A stretch of DNA of 64,000 bases, from assembly GCA_019925105.1 (NCBI GenBank), contig JAHGAU010000027.1, forward strand, positions 186,001 through 250,000. Reading direction: 5' to 3'. Shown one piece after another: positions 39,586-50,699 of this stretch. The notes under the pieces are model-generated. The model ran no database searches. It was not told the origin of the DNA and was given only the letters and a program-made list of their open reading frames with translations. The translations under genes were made by a program, and so were the position numbers. Position 1 is the first letter of the stretch. Each line of letters opens with the position of its first letter. This stretch comes from Niebla homalea (lineage: Eukaryota; Ascomycota; Lecanoromycetes; Lecanorales; Ramalinaceae).

Positions 39586-40915
39586 GTAAGCCGAATTAAT
39601 TAACGGTTAAGCTACAATTATCCTTAAAATATTAATAAAAATAAAATAAATTTCCAATAATCTTTAAGCTTATTTAATTAATTATAAATCCGGAAGACTA
39701 CGGTTTATATTATTAACGTTAATAATAAGCGTAAAAAAGCCTTTACTACTATTTAATAAAAAAGGATTAATACTTATAATATTACGAATCGTTTAATCTT
39801 AAATTAAAGTAAAAAGCGTAAGGAAATATTATTAAAGTTATTTTAAAATATAGCGATTTATTTAATCTTATCTTTTTGTTTAATAACCTGTACCTTAATA
39901 CTTTATAAAGATATTAATACGTTCTTAAAAGAAAATAAAAAAAAAGGATAAACTTTTAAAGCTTAACTTTAAAAAACAAAGCCATATTAAATATTTAATA
40001 AAATTAACTTAATTATTTTATTAAGTTATTAAAATAATAAATATTATTAAACTATTAATGCTTTATTTGATTTTGGTAATATATAACAAGCTTTTCAATT
40101 ATTTTAAAAAGTAAAATAATCATTTATAACGTAAACGGGTTACTTAAAAAAAGGAGCTTATTTAAAGGTAAAATATAATATATATTAAGTTAATTAAATA
40201 TTATAATAAGACTTAAGGTTTAATTAATTGGTTTATAAATAAATAGCTTTATTACTTCTATAAGGTAGCGATAAGATCTTTAAAAATCGAGATAAGTATA
40301 TAATAGTAAATAAAACCTTATAAGCCGAAATTAGAAGCCGAAATTTATTAAGCTACACTTTATAAGATTTTTAATAAGTACGTTTTACGTTTTAATCTTA
40401 AAATATTAATAGATTAAAGGTTAAATAAATAAATATAAATTATAAAGAACCTAAATAATTTATTAGATAAAGAAAGCTTATTAAATAATCCCATTATTAA
40501 TAAACTTAAATAGTATAAGAATAATAATAAGTTTATATTTAGCTTTGTATTTATTAAACTTATGAAAGTAAAATAAGGTTATTACTTAAAATAAATAATA
40601 GAATCCTAACTTAATAAAAGTATTGATTTTATAAGCTACTTATTTTATTATAAGTGACTTAAGATATCCTATAGAACGTTTCCGTTAACGTTAAATACGA
40701 ATATTGCTCTTTTATTATTAAGCGTTATTATAGGAATTAAAATGATTTATTTTTTTAATTTTCCGGGTCAAGATATTAACTTATTATTATAAATAGAAAA
40801 AAAAGAATTAAATTAATTGTATATAAACTTAAAAATAAATAATAATAATTTTAAAAATTAAAAGGATAAAGAATAAAAGAAACGAGTATATAACGTAAAT
40901 ATAATTATAAAATAT

Positions 40916-40953
<38 letters not shown>

Positions 40954-41300
40954 GGACGATAATCTAAAAGATATTTTATTAATATATACGATATTATACT
41001 TCACTTAAAGTAACGTTGACTTTCTAGCTTATAACTCCCCGGATTAATAAAAAACCGGTATTTCAAATTAATTTAAATAATTTTACTTTAAGACGGTATC
41101 CCTTTTTAACTTTAAAATACGTTTAATCTTAGAGTAAATTTATTTTTATTATTTTCTTTAAGTATAATTTAAATTCATAAGCTTAAGGAATAAGGTATAT
41201 AAGTTAAGTATTAATCAAAATTTAAAGGTAAAAAAAATTTAAAATAGTATTACTTAAGTTTTTCTATAATATTATAATAAAGCTATATAATAAATTAAAC
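39586..41300 (+). pseudogene. Decayed reading frame of unknown origin
   Basis: From about 40,220 to 41,010 one plus-strand frame is interrupted almost only by TAA/TAG codons and reads peptides such as LNNLLDKESLLNNPIIN and YRTFPLTLNTNIALLLLS. This pattern suggests a former coding sequence ruined by RIP. The reading ends in an asparagine run encoded by an (AAT) tract at about 40,917-40,953. I considered a hAT or Crypton-type transposase but found no diagnostic motif. 39,586-40,220 holds nothing I recognise. Confidence 0.3.
40917..40953. repeat. (AAT)n microsatellite, about 12 copies
   Basis: An uninterrupted run of AAT triplets lies inside the decayed reading frame. Confidence 0.9.
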
Positions 41301-41328
41301 TTTAAATTTTATAACTTTCTTACTTATC

Positions 41329-41568
41329 CTTATAATTATTTTTATAATCATTTTTATAATCATTTTTATAATTATTTCTATAATCATTTTTATAATCACT
41401 TCTATAATCATTTTTATAATCATTTTTATAATCATTTTTATAATCATTTTTATAATCATTTTTATAATCATTTTTATAATCATTTTTATAATCATTTTTA
41501 TAATCATTTTTATAATCATTTTTATAATCATTTTTATAATCATTTTTATAATAATTTTTATAATTATT
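41329..41568. repeat. 12-bp minisatellite, about 20 units
   Basis: The unit is TTTTATAATCAT, with a few variants at the ends (TTTCTATAATCA, TATAATTATT). Read on the minus strand it gives an endless Ile-Ile-Lys-Met peptide, which is a by-product of the repeat rather than a gene. The central units are nearly identical, so the array is recent or homogenised. Confidence 0.9.
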
Positions 41569-41640
41569 AACCTTAAAACTCTTTACTTTATTTACGATAA
41601 GTTTTATTTAATCCGTTATTAAGATCTTAATATATCTTTA

Positions 41641-41678
41641 TTTTATCCCGTTTTATCTTAAGTTAATACGGGATAAAA
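41641..41678. repeat. Inverted repeat TTTTATCCCG/CGGGATAAAA
   Basis: Perfect 10-bp arms at 41,641-41,650 and 41,669-41,678 are separated by 18 bases. They are followed at about 41,690-41,735 by irregular TATCCC/TATCCT units. Confidence 0.7.
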
Positions 41679-41749
41679 TAAAAGCAATTTTATCCCATCG
41701 TATCCCTATCCTATCCTTATCCTATCCCTATCCCATAAGATAAATCCCG

Positions 41750-44086
41750 TCCCGCTTCCGAGAGTAATTAAAATTTATAATATTTGAGTTAAAGAAATCT
41801 TTTATTAAGTTATTTTTTAATACATAATATTAATACTTCTTAAAAGAGCACTTCCTTAACTTAATCAATAAGTTAATCCTTTAAAAGGACGGGCTATATT
41901 TTATATAAACTTTACCTTATTAAATAAACTTATAAGACCGAAATAGACTGGTAATATTAATAAGACCGGATTAACGTAAAAACGATTAACCCGCCTGAAT
42001 TAAAGGGGTCGGGCGAGCGGACGGACAAGATATAAATAAGGTAAACGGCTAAATTAATTAAACGGAAGGTAAAAACGATAAATAAATTAATTAAGATTAT
42101 TAAAATAACCAAATAATAAAACAAAACGATTAAGACTTAAAAGCGGGCTATAATAATAATGGATATCTATTTAATATAAAGGATATAAAAGGAAATATTT
42201 ATTAAAATTATAGTTATTAAATTAATTATAAATTATAATTAATTATTAAGCATATACGCTTTCTTTTATTAAAATTACGATTATTTTCAAAATTAAAGGA
42301 TATATAACGTATAAGAGAAAAAGCGTTAATTTAAATATATTTTAATATTAGAAATTTATACGAAAAATCAACGATAATTAATTAAAAGTGAATTAATTTT
42401 TATATACTTTAATAGAAGTTATAGTTAAAAAGTCGGTATTTAAAAATATAATTAAAGTATATATTATTAATTAAATTATTGAAATAATAATAATTAATAA
42501 AAGAAAAATAATAACTATATTTAATTAATTAATATTTAATAAATACTTAAGTACCGTTATATATATATAAAACGTATACTTAAATATAAAATTTAAAAAG
42601 CTTTTAAAAATAGGAAAATTAAAAGGAATTAAAGTTATAAAAAATTATAGGATATAGCTTGAGATATATTATTTAATTAATAATTAAATAAACTTGTATA
42701 ATAATAAGAATATAATTATATAATTTAATTAAACTAATAATAAAAGCATATTTCTTAACGTATAAAATTATAATTTAAATAATTTCTATTAATATAATTA
42801 AATAAATCTTATATAAAATCCGAAAAAGCTATATGTAAATTAATATAAAAATAAGGGAATTATTTAATATTTAAGTTATTTATTTACATATTCTCTTAAA
42901 AAAATAATTAATAATTAAATATAAGATTAAATTAAGTTTAAAATAAATTAATTTAAGTATAAAAAGAGTTAAGTAAAAAAAATTAAATTAAAAAGATTTA
43001 AAGGATAAAATAAAGTAAACATAATAAATAAGTAAAAAGGATAGAATAAACGGTTACGCGGTAAGATTATTAAGTAAATAAATAATTAGATATTACTTTT
43101 AATATTTGTTTACCGACGGAACGGGTTAAGACGGAATTAAGCATATATAATAAATAATATTATTACATTTAAAAGGGACCCCTTTCAATATACCTTTTAG
43201 AAACGCTTTTTATCGGGATAATTATACGTAAAATATTAAAAGGATATAAAAATGTACTTTATTTGTAAGTAAATATAATTTTAAGGGTACTTAATATATT
43301 AATTATTTAATTAAAAAATAAGTAAATAAATAAAGATAAATATTAAGAATTTTAATAAGGAATATATTTTTAAGAAATATTATTAAGTATAATATTAAGT
43401 ATTAAAAAAGTTTATATAAAAGTTAAAGAAGTAATAAAGGTTAATAAAGATTATTTTATTATTATCCCTTTCCTTTTACCTTCTTAAGGATACCTTTTAA
43501 GCATAATATATAATAATAATAATTAAAATAAATTATTATACTTTTTTATTGTTTTCTTAAGATTAATATACTAAATTAATATAGAAATAATATTAATAAA
43601 CGGGTATAAGTTATATAATTACGTATAATGCTTTCTTAAATACGTTAATAATAAAAATATAAAGACTTATAAAATAAAATTACCAATTATTGTAATATAA
43701 AACCTATATTTTACTTATTTATATAGGGCCTGCGGCTTATCTTCAATTGTACTCTATTATTACTTACTATTCTATTGTTATTACTCTTTTATTGCTATTT
43801 ATCTTTTTTTCCTATAATAATTATATAATTTTTCAATATTATAAATATAGATTTTATTAATTTATTGTTAGAATATAAGTCCGGAGCAATTCATATTTTT
43901 AATATAATTTAATATTTTATAAAAATAATAATTCTTTTTATTTTAAAAATAATTAACGTAACCAATATTATAAGATATTTAAAAATACTTTTGAACCTAT
44001 ATTATAAATTGATCCTTTTTAACTAATACTTTAATAATAATAAGCTATAAGGATTTATTAATCTAATATAAATTATATTTAATTTT
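41750..44086. other. A+T-rich RIP desert, no recognisable feature
   Basis: Very low G+C with scattered CGG/ACG triplets and no open frame. A slightly richer patch at 41,985-42,035 (with CCGCCTGAATTAAAGG) and another at 43,720-43,800 hold nothing I can name. It is probably old transposon sequence. Confidence 0.5.
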
Positions 44087-44261
44087 TATTAGGTATTAAG
44101 AGTACTGATGTAAAAATAAGGGTATAATATATATAATAAGTGAGTATCTAATTATAAAGGTACGCAATATAAGTGTATGCGTTAAGTACCGGGCGTCTGT
44201 TATACCCCTTTAGGCCTTAGTGCCCGTAAAGGTCTTGGTATGCGCACAGTGTATATAATTA
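44087..44261 (-). repeat. Solo LTR of the element D family, inverted
   Basis: The reverse complement matches the 164-bp D LTR over its whole length, including the ATACCCCTTT core and the CTTGGTAT block. It is more diverged and slightly longer. Neither side shows the D interior. I cannot see a clean target duplication, so the outer ends are uncertain by a few bases. Confidence 0.65.
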
Positions 44262-45639
44262 CTATTTACCCTTAAGTTTAAGTAAAAAATATTAAAATAA
44301 AAAGAACCTTTAATTATATCTTTAAGCTTTTCCTTTATAAATTATTTAAAGAATTTAATTAGAATTTACTTTTAAGCTATATAATTTATTAATTTATAAA
44401 TCCTTACTAACGTTAATTTATTACCTATAAATATTATTTTAAATCCAATTAAAATTCTATTACTTTTATTTTATTTTATATATATATTTTTAATATAGAC
44501 TTTATATCTAAGTAGAAGATTATATTAATTTAACTAAATATCGTAGATACGTGAAGACTTATATTATTATTATAGTATAATTCTATAATTATATTAAAGA
44601 ATCTTTAAAATAAAAAAAACGATATAGTTATTTACTATAATAGAATGATTACTTTAATTACTTATTATATTAATAATTTTATTGTATTTTATTAGAAAGA
44701 TATTAATTTACTTTAATTTAAGCAATAAAGTCTTTTTAAAATTATAGGTTATAAAGGTTCTTATAATAACTTATTTACTCTTTAATAATTAAAAGCAGTA
44801 CGTATTAAAGGTATATTTTATAGTAATTACTTTAAACCCTTTCTACCTAAGGAAAGATTTCTTATAAATAACTCTTAATAATATGTTTTTTCGATAAAAC
44901 ATCCTTTATCGCTATTAACATAGGAATAAGTAAAGGAGGCCTTCCTTATAACTTAATCCGGAGCTTTACCTATTATAGTGAAAAATACTTATTAAGTAAT
45001 CTACCTATCATAATACGATACCCTTAACAGATCGACCCCTCTCATTACTATTATAACATCCCCTTACTTCCATAATAAAGGAGATTTCTTATTTAAATAA
45101 TCGGCATTCTTACTATAATAGTACCATTATCCTTTTTAATAATAGCAATCTTTACTTGCATAAGATTATTATTGTTTCTAATATAATTTAATTAATAATA
45201 ATAGGGTTATCGCAGTATATAGCTTTAATGGTAGGTTTCTCCTTTAATACCGTGTCGCTGGGGCTTTTCTGTATTTTAACTTGGGAGGAGTGAACCGCGG
45301 CTTCGGGAATTTGCTATATTTATTAGTATATTAGCTCCTGCCCCCATAAGTAGATTTCCGTCCTGTAAATAGATTCTTCATTTATTATCCATCCTACCAC
45401 CACGCAACGTGCATTACGTAGTCCGCTTTTTAGCGTATAGTCTAGCTACTAGCTAATTTACCGGATATACGGAATAGCTTTTATCGGCTAAGCGGTTATT
45501 TAAAGGCCGTACGGGGGAGCTTAGAGGTTTATATTAGCCAGCTTATTTAAATCCTTAAATTCTTTATTTTATTATTAAGGACTTATTTGGATAACGGCTT
45601 TTATCAAAATTAATTTATTTATTTATTCTTTTTCTATAT
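44262..45639. other. A+T-rich sequence with a weak coding trace
   Basis: 44,262-44,820 is plain RIP desert. From about 44,830 to 45,180 the minus strand reads protein-like pieces such as GDVIIVMRGVDLLRVSYYD and KASFTYSYVNSDKGCFIEK between TAA/TAG stops, probably a decayed gene or transposon frame. 45,240-45,640 is richer in G+C but has no frame I trust. Confidence 0.3.
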
Positions 45640-45793
45640 GTAACTTTATACAAATAGCCCCAGGTTCCTAGCTCGTACGGGGGGGTTCTTAGCCCTGGCT
45701 TCACCCCGTGGCCGGGCCATAACGGGGGATATTTCGACGGCGAGGTCCTTATAGCTTAGGTCCTAAGACAGGCCAATTAAAAACATTGTAAAC

Positions 45794-46013
45794 TGTCAGC
45801 CTGGGTGCAGGCATGGTGGTGGTGTTCCATGGAGTGTCACTGAGCCGTCATGCGACGGTGCCAAGACACTACCATTACGCGTGTAGATATCATCACCTGG
45901 CCGTACATCTCATACCACCCGGGTAGCTTATGCAGATAGCACCATGCTTCCTAGATAGATCATTTGCAATCCAGACCTACCCCATCCACTCTCATACGTC
46001 CTTACGTCTAACA
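45794..46013. repeat. Solo LTR, family C (220 bp), with perfect target duplication
   Basis: It begins TGTCAGCCTGGGTGC and ends CGTCTAACA, with TAAAC on both sides (45,789-45,793 and 46,014-46,018). The inverted-repeat copy at 59.5 kb has no such insertion at the matching point. No interior is present, so it arose by LTR-LTR recombination of a full element. It is almost free of RIP changes. Strand cannot be decided. Confidence 0.85.
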
Positions 46014-46051
46014 TAAACACTAAAAACACCACATATCCACATATACACGTA

Positions 46052-46156
46052 GTCGGCGCATTACCCCGGCTCCAGCCAAAAAAGGCCCGCTCTTAGGTTC
46101 GCGTTTTTGGCCACGTAGGGGTATTAGGCTTAATGACGCGGCAAGTTCAATAACGC
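46052..46156. repeat. Left terminal inverted repeat of the Fot1-type element (105 bp)
   Basis: It matches the reverse complement of 47,956-48,060 with few differences, mostly in GTAGGGGTATTAGG against GCAGTAGTAGTAAG. It includes CCAGCCAAAAAAGGCCCGCT. Confidence 0.9.
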
Positions 46157-46249
46157 ATTATTCTGAATCACCTATATATCTACTATATAATAGGTAATCC
46201 TTAGTCTCTATAGCCTTAAGGACTATAAATTACTTTATTTATTAAGCCT

Positions 46250-47900
46250 TTTGAATATTAAGGTTTTTCCAAAGCTTTATATCGTAATCCTTAAGTTATT
46301 TACGATTATTCATAATACGTTTCTTAATCCGTATAATTACCAACTTCTTTACCCTTTTAAGGCGAAGCTTAATTATTTTAACCTTATTCTTTTATTTTTA
46401 CTTAAAAGACTTTTAAATTATATTAATTATTATAGTTTTATTCTTTTAAGTTAAAGTAAAATTAATTTTCTTATATAAAGTTTTACGTTTAGCCGTTTTA
46501 TAGACGTTAAGAAGATTACGTTTTATAAGCCGTATATTTTACGTATTTATAGAAGCTCTATATATATAATAATTAACGATTATAAGGAAATCTTTATATA
46601 TCCAGTTTATACTTTTAAATTTATTAATTATAAATAAGCCGAAAGCGATAACGTTTTATAATTTAAACGGTATATACTTAAGTAAAGGGCTTATTGGTAC
46701 GGGGGGTAATAGTGTTATTTAACGGGCTCGGTCATTTCTTTAACGTATTAAATCCAGTATTATATTTGGATTCCACGGTACGAGGCCTGTTTTTCTAAAG
46801 GCCGATTTAACCGTCATAATTTTAAAGGTTTACTTACGAATTATATATATATAGTCAAGGAAATCCATTATATTAAATTTATCGTTATTTATATAGACGG
46901 CCGAATTAATAACTTTAATATAATAATATTTAAGTGGCTAGAAATAATTTACGTTAAGAAATTAAGATTATAATATAAATTTAAATAATAAGATAAAAGG
47001 CTGGATTTTAGCCTTTATATAATAATCGTAAAAGGGCTTAATAAAGTAAAACTTAACTCTATTGAAAATAAGTATCCTCTATAATTTTATACGGGATTTT
47101 TAGCTATATATATTAAAGAATACGAGTTAGTTTATAAGGAGTAAGCCGTTTAAATATCCAGATTTACTTATATTTATGAAATATTTATCCGGGATTATGG
47201 TATTACCCTATTTATAAAGGATTTAAGCTTTTTTCAAAATAAGTATTAAGGGAATTAACTTTCTACCCGCGTTAATATACTTAATTAAAGTAATAAAATT
47301 ACGGTAATTTATATCCTAAAGGAAAAGCTTTATATTGATATAATAAGTAACTATTATATAAATTATTCTATAACTTATACGGAACCTTATTTTATTTATA
47401 TTTTATATATCTCTTTCTTAAATCTTAAGTTAATTCCGTTTTATACGGAATCGCTTAAAATACGATATTATAACGTTTATATTATATGTATTTTTCCGAT
47501 CAGAAAAGAAAGGCTATTGCCGTTTAATTTTATATTATAAGTATCGTATAAGGAAGTTTTTAATTTATTTAAATTTTAAAGGTTTAAAGGGTTTATTTAT
47601 AAGCGAGTTTATTAGCCGTATAAATTCTGTACCCTTATAAATCTGGGATATACGTATTTAAAGGTATAAATCGTCTATAATATCGATTTAATTATAAAGG
47701 GCCTTCTTTTATTTAAGGGAAAGCCGTTATTTCGTTTATAGCCGTATTAATTTTAAGGTTTTCCCTTAAACGCGTCTTTAAAGTATATATATATTTACCC
47801 CATATTATTTAACTGCTTTTACAATACTGGGGAAAGTACGATTACGGATATTATTAAGGGCCTCTTTTATACGATCCTTACGCTTATAATACGAATCGGA
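46250..47900 (-). pseudogene. Fot1/pogo-type DDE transposase remnant
   Basis: On the minus strand the peptide KSAFRKTGLVPWNPNIILDL is read at about 46,745-46,805. It matches the conserved C-terminal part of pogo/Fot1 DDE_1 transposases, where a phenylalanine-arginine segment leads into GLxPxNP. Upstream (higher coordinates) a degraded stretch near 47,010-47,050 could be the LPPHTTHLLQPLD region, but this is weak. Many TAA/TAG stops make it non-functional. The transposase would bind the terminal repeats and cut at TA. Limits are approximate. Confidence 0.7.
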
Positions 47901-47955
47901 TATAACGTTATTAAGTAGTAAGCTATTTAGTAAAGTGGATATATGTGGGTAAAAT

Positions 47956-48060
47956 GCGTCATTAAGCTTGCCGCGTCATTGAGCTTACTACTACTGCGTG
48001 GCCAAAAACGCGAACCTGAGAGCGGGCCTTTTTTGGCTGGAGCCGGGGTAATGCGCCGAC
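47956..48060. repeat. Right terminal inverted repeat of the Fot1-type element (105 bp)
   Basis: It ends GGTAATGCGCCGAC next to the TA duplication. A plus-strand open frame at 47,943-48,329 crosses this repeat and is judged spurious. Confidence 0.9.
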
Positions 48061-48083
48061 TAGCAGGGATCGAGCAAATTAGT

Positions 48084-48974
48084 GGAGTCGCAAATGCCAA
48101 GGAAACGAGATCGATTTTGCTCGTATTAATGCGGGTGCGGGTGCAGGTGCAGGTGCGGGTAAAGGGCCTTACCCGGCTCTCAGGTTCTTCATCCATATCA
48201 CGGTGTTTTTGGGCCCTCCTGCTGTGGGGGCATACGGGCCGCGGACGTCCCCTCTTGTATGCTGAAGGGCTTCCTAAAGGGCCCCGTAAAGGGCTTGTAA
48301 CCTTACAATACTCTCAATTGCCTATGTAAGCTATATTCTAAGCTTCCCAAAGCAATAAAATCTAAACAATCCTCTTTAAGGCCTTAGCGGGGTTCTTACC
48401 AAAAAGCAGCTGTATAGTTTGTTGTGCTAGGTGGTGGTGAGAGGAATTCATTAAGTCAACAGGGAGAAGGGTGATGCAATATGCGCAAATGGGTGCAGTG
48501 TGCAGGGGAAGGGTGAGTAAGCCGAATCACTTGTATTGAGTCTACTACCACTATGCTTGTCTAATTACACCGTGACAACGACCGTATTTGTGTCCATCCC
48601 AAGGGCCGTTTGATGACCGTAGACTCACCGTACCTGATGCACCGATGCGCCTGTAATACCGTTAACAAAAGGCCGTTTGGTAGGCCTTTATGCAACAGGG
48701 TCTTCAATGCAGATGCTGCCAAGACAAGCGCGGAATACCCCCGTGCATCAAACGGATGGCCCTGCATTATGTACAGGGAGCGTACTAAGATGTACGCCAA
48801 GGTGATGAGAATTTCACAGCACTTTCATCACAACACAGCCCTGTCTCCAACACATGATTGGAGCGTTTATTAACACGTCCAACATACTTCGCTCCCTAGC
48901 GCCGGGAGACATGTTTTTGGATTCAACGATACTTGCAACATGAATCGCGCTTCTTGCGCCAGCATATTGCGACA
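48084..48974. other. Non-repetitive region upstream of gene A
   Basis: Composition is ordinary, with CpA/TpG present, so this is not RIP-mutated. It contains a short hexamer repeat (GGTGCG/GGTGCA, about 48,131-48,160). Arms AGGGCC-GTTTGATG near 48,602 and CATCAAACGGATGGCCCT near 48,744 are imperfectly inverted. Open frames on both strands at 48,561-48,873 overlap each other and have no recognisable protein features, so I do not call a gene here. Confidence 0.5.
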
Positions 48975-48983
48975 TATAAATAG
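48975..48983 (+). promoter_or_regulatory. TATA box of gene A (TATAAATAG)
   Basis: It lies 84 bases upstream of the chosen ATG. Transcription would start near 49,005-49,015, and a C/T-rich leader (CCTCTTTCACTCACC) leads into the start codon. Confidence 0.6.
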
Positions 48984-49058
48984 ATTGAACAGAACTGTAT
49001 AACACAGACCCGCTGCTAGTTTTTCGATTTGGACCTCTTTCACTCACCATTGTCCAAC

Positions 49059-50090
49059 ATGGTCATTCTTGAGCCCGGTCCATCGCCTCACATCCTGCAA
49101 GCCTACTCCACCGTTCCCCTTACCCCAGAGCTTAATGCAAGCTTCCACCACGATTTCAGCATCGGTACCTTCGCGCGCTTTGGGCAGCCCAACAGCGTGT
49201 TCGAACTCCACGACAAGCCTTCCTTCCACGGTCTCTCCCATGTCGACATCCGCGTCGCCTTGGATGCAGAGGGTATCACCTCGGATGTGATCCTGATCGA
49301 CGACAACGCCATCACTAACCACGCAATCTGGTGGATCCTTAGCCGAGCAGATTCAAAGAGCCAGACCGACTTCGCCCAGACTATCACCTACCCCGACGAG
49401 CCCTTCACGCTCTGGCAAGTGCTAATGCTAACCCAACACTTCGACACCGAGTACGTATCCGTCAGAGCCGGCTCGCCCTTCCGCCCGCTGCTGGAGGATT
49501 CACACCACTACCCGCCTTACGACCCGCACTCCCCACAACTCCCACCCTTTAGCGCCGGCGTGGATTTCGCGAACAAAAGCCAGGCCGATTGGTTCATGCG
49601 ATCCCCTGAGGTCACAGCTGGTTATGATGAGATTGACTGGACGGATGACCAGGAGATTATCAAGAGGGTCTTCTGGCCTCTGATCCCCCCGTTCTTCATT
49701 CCATTCCTCGTGCGCTTGAAGCCGGGAGCGGCAGCAGAGGTGGGCCTGGTGAGCGGGTGGGGGCTATCGGAGGAGAGGGATCGGAAGCCGGCGCGGGGGA
49801 TGGTGTTTCGATTCCGGCAAGAGTTTGCGTGGGACTCGCCCAAGTGGGGACCGGCGCCTGTTCCGGGGAGTGCGGGGGGGGTGGTGAAAGGCAGCGCGGT
49901 GGGGAATGCGACTGCGCAGGCGGCTTTGGCCGATGCGGTAGCTTGTGCGAAGGCTACTGCGCTGGGGAATGAAACCGTTTCTCATGGTCTTTTGGTACCG
50001 GGAGGCTGTGGTGGTGCTGGCCGAAGGCATTATGCAGATTTAGCTGCTTCTACTTGGGGGCCTGCTGTACAGCCTGTCGTTGTATCATGA
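49059..50090 (+). CDS. Gene A: hypothetical protein, 343 aa
   Basis: This is an intact single-exon reading frame in a normal-composition island, ending in TGA at 50,088. I chose the ATG at 49,059 because it has A at -3 and G at +4 and sits 84 bases after a TATA box; the frame is open ten codons further up but has no ATG there. I do not recognise the family. The N-terminal 145 residues look folded (DVILIDDNAITNHAIWWIL at about 76-94, FTLWQVLMLTQHFDTEYVSV at 116-135). A Pro/His/Tyr-rich linker lies at 149-165 and a hydrophobic, proline-rich patch WPLIPPFFIPFLV at 206-218. The last 80 residues are Ala/Gly-rich. There are only two cysteines, no signal peptide and no clear membrane helix, so a cytosolic or nuclear protein is most likely. 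C+G-rich third positions contrast with all neighbours. Confidence 0.8.
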   Translation: MVILEPGPSPHILQAYSTVPLTPELNASFHHDFSIGTFARFGQPNSVFELHDKPSFHGLSHVDIRVALDAEGITSDVILIDDNAITNHAIWWILSRADSKSQTDFAQTITYPDEPFTLWQVLMLTQHFDTEYVSVRAGSPFRPLLEDSHHYPPYDPHSPQLPPFSAGVDFANKSQADWFMRSPEVTAGYDEIDWTDDQEIIKRVFWPLIPPFFIPFLVRLKPGAAAEVGLVSGWGLSEERDRKPARGMVFRFRQEFAWDSPKWGPAPVPGSAGGVVKGSAVGNATAQAALADAVACAKATALGNETVSHGLLVPGGCGGAGRRHYADLAASTWGPAVQPVVVS

Positions 50091-50091
50091 C

Positions 50092-50486
50092 TCATACAAG
50101 GGACTCATGCTCGGTCTGCTCCGCGCTAAAGGAAGCGCATACGGATGGGTTCGGCTCAACGGCCGTGAGCAGTGCTGGAAGTTTCTGGGCCTGGAAAGCC
50201 GGTTTCGATGACAGTTTGCAGGTTCTGGTGATTGCGAGCTTACGGAAGCCTGCTTTCTGATAGAACAACCAGAGAGGTGCTGGGACTTTGAAAGTGTTCT
50301 CGACCTGCTCTCTGTAGAGCTCTGAGTCATTGACGCACACACGGTATACATAGTCTCGTTAAATACCATTAATAAAGGTATAAGTCTCGTATATTCTATA
50401 GCGCCTCTTATGATTTTATCTCGCTTACGATAACGATTATACTCGTATAGATAGTTAGGTGCTATATTTGATTTTACTGCGTACAA
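50092..50486 (-). pseudogene. Truncated gene fragment convergent with gene A
   Basis: A minus-strand frame ends at 50,092, two bases beyond the gene A stop, and reads CVNDSELYREQVENTFKVPA and PLWLFYQKAGFRKLAI before a less convincing C-terminus. It has no ATG. Upstream of about 50,345 the DNA becomes A+T rich and the frame is broken, although another minus frame stays open to 50,486. It looks like the surviving 3' end of a gene whose 5' part was lost to RIP. It could instead be chance coding on the strand opposite the gene A 3' UTR. The product is unknown. Confidence 0.35.
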
Positions 50487-50699
50487 CGCTTAAAGACACT
50501 ATATATGCTGTCAGCGCAATAGTTAGATATTTAAGCACTTTCTAAATTAGTATATCTATCAGACTGCTTACGCGAATAACGTCGCCGAATATCTCTATCG
50601 ATAACAATATACAAGTGGCTTTCTGGACCCCAGTCGGCTAGTTAGTGTCTTAAGCTCTTAAGTATTTAGAATAAAACTTGCGATAGCGTGTAAAGAGAT

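Larger units (their letters stand above)
46052..48060 (-). mobile_element. Fot1/pogo-type DNA transposon (2,009 bp), Tc1/mariner superfamily
   Basis: Terminal inverted repeats of 105 bp start GTCGGCGCATTACCCC and are flanked by TA on each side (46,050-46,051 and 48,061-48,062), the Tc1/mariner target duplication. The length is typical of fungal Fot1-like elements. The flanks are contiguous in the empty copy at 59.5 kb. The interior is RIP-mutated but the terminal repeats are not. It lies about 1 kb upstream of gene A. Confidence 0.9.
45640..48083. repeat. Left arm of an inverted repeat flanking the gene islands
   Basis: Arm sequence is 45,640-45,793, 46,014-46,051 and 48,061-48,083; a solo LTR and a Fot1-type element interrupt it. 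Its reverse complement matches about 59,500-59,735. Shared blocks include TAGGTTCCTAGC/GCTAGGAACCTA, TTTCGACGGCGAGG, CTTATAGCTTAGGTCCTAAG, AAAAACACCACATATCCAC and GGGATCGAGCAAATTA. The right-hand copy lacks both insertions and serves as the empty site. I do not know what the repeat belongs to. Confidence 0.8.

Noticed and set aside
41295..41543. Minus-strand 82-aa open frame of Ile-Ile-Lys-Met repeats
   Set aside because: It is the translation of a 12-bp minisatellite without an independent coding signal.
41690..41735. TATCCC/TATCCT units as telomere-like repeats
   Set aside because: The units are irregular, few and not TTAGGG-type; there is no array at a sequence end.
47943..48329. Plus-strand 128-aa open frame
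   Set aside because: It crosses the right end of the Fot1-type element and a hexamer repeat, and its composition has no protein-like features.
48561..49050. Several overlapping small frames upstream of gene A on both strands
   Set aside because: They overlap one another, have no recognisable domains and lie in the probable promoter of gene A.
49029..49058. Upstream TTG start for gene A (ten extra residues)
   Set aside because: Fungal nuclear genes start at ATG; the ATG at 49,059 has a good context. The same reasoning removes the GTG at 58,281 of gene B.
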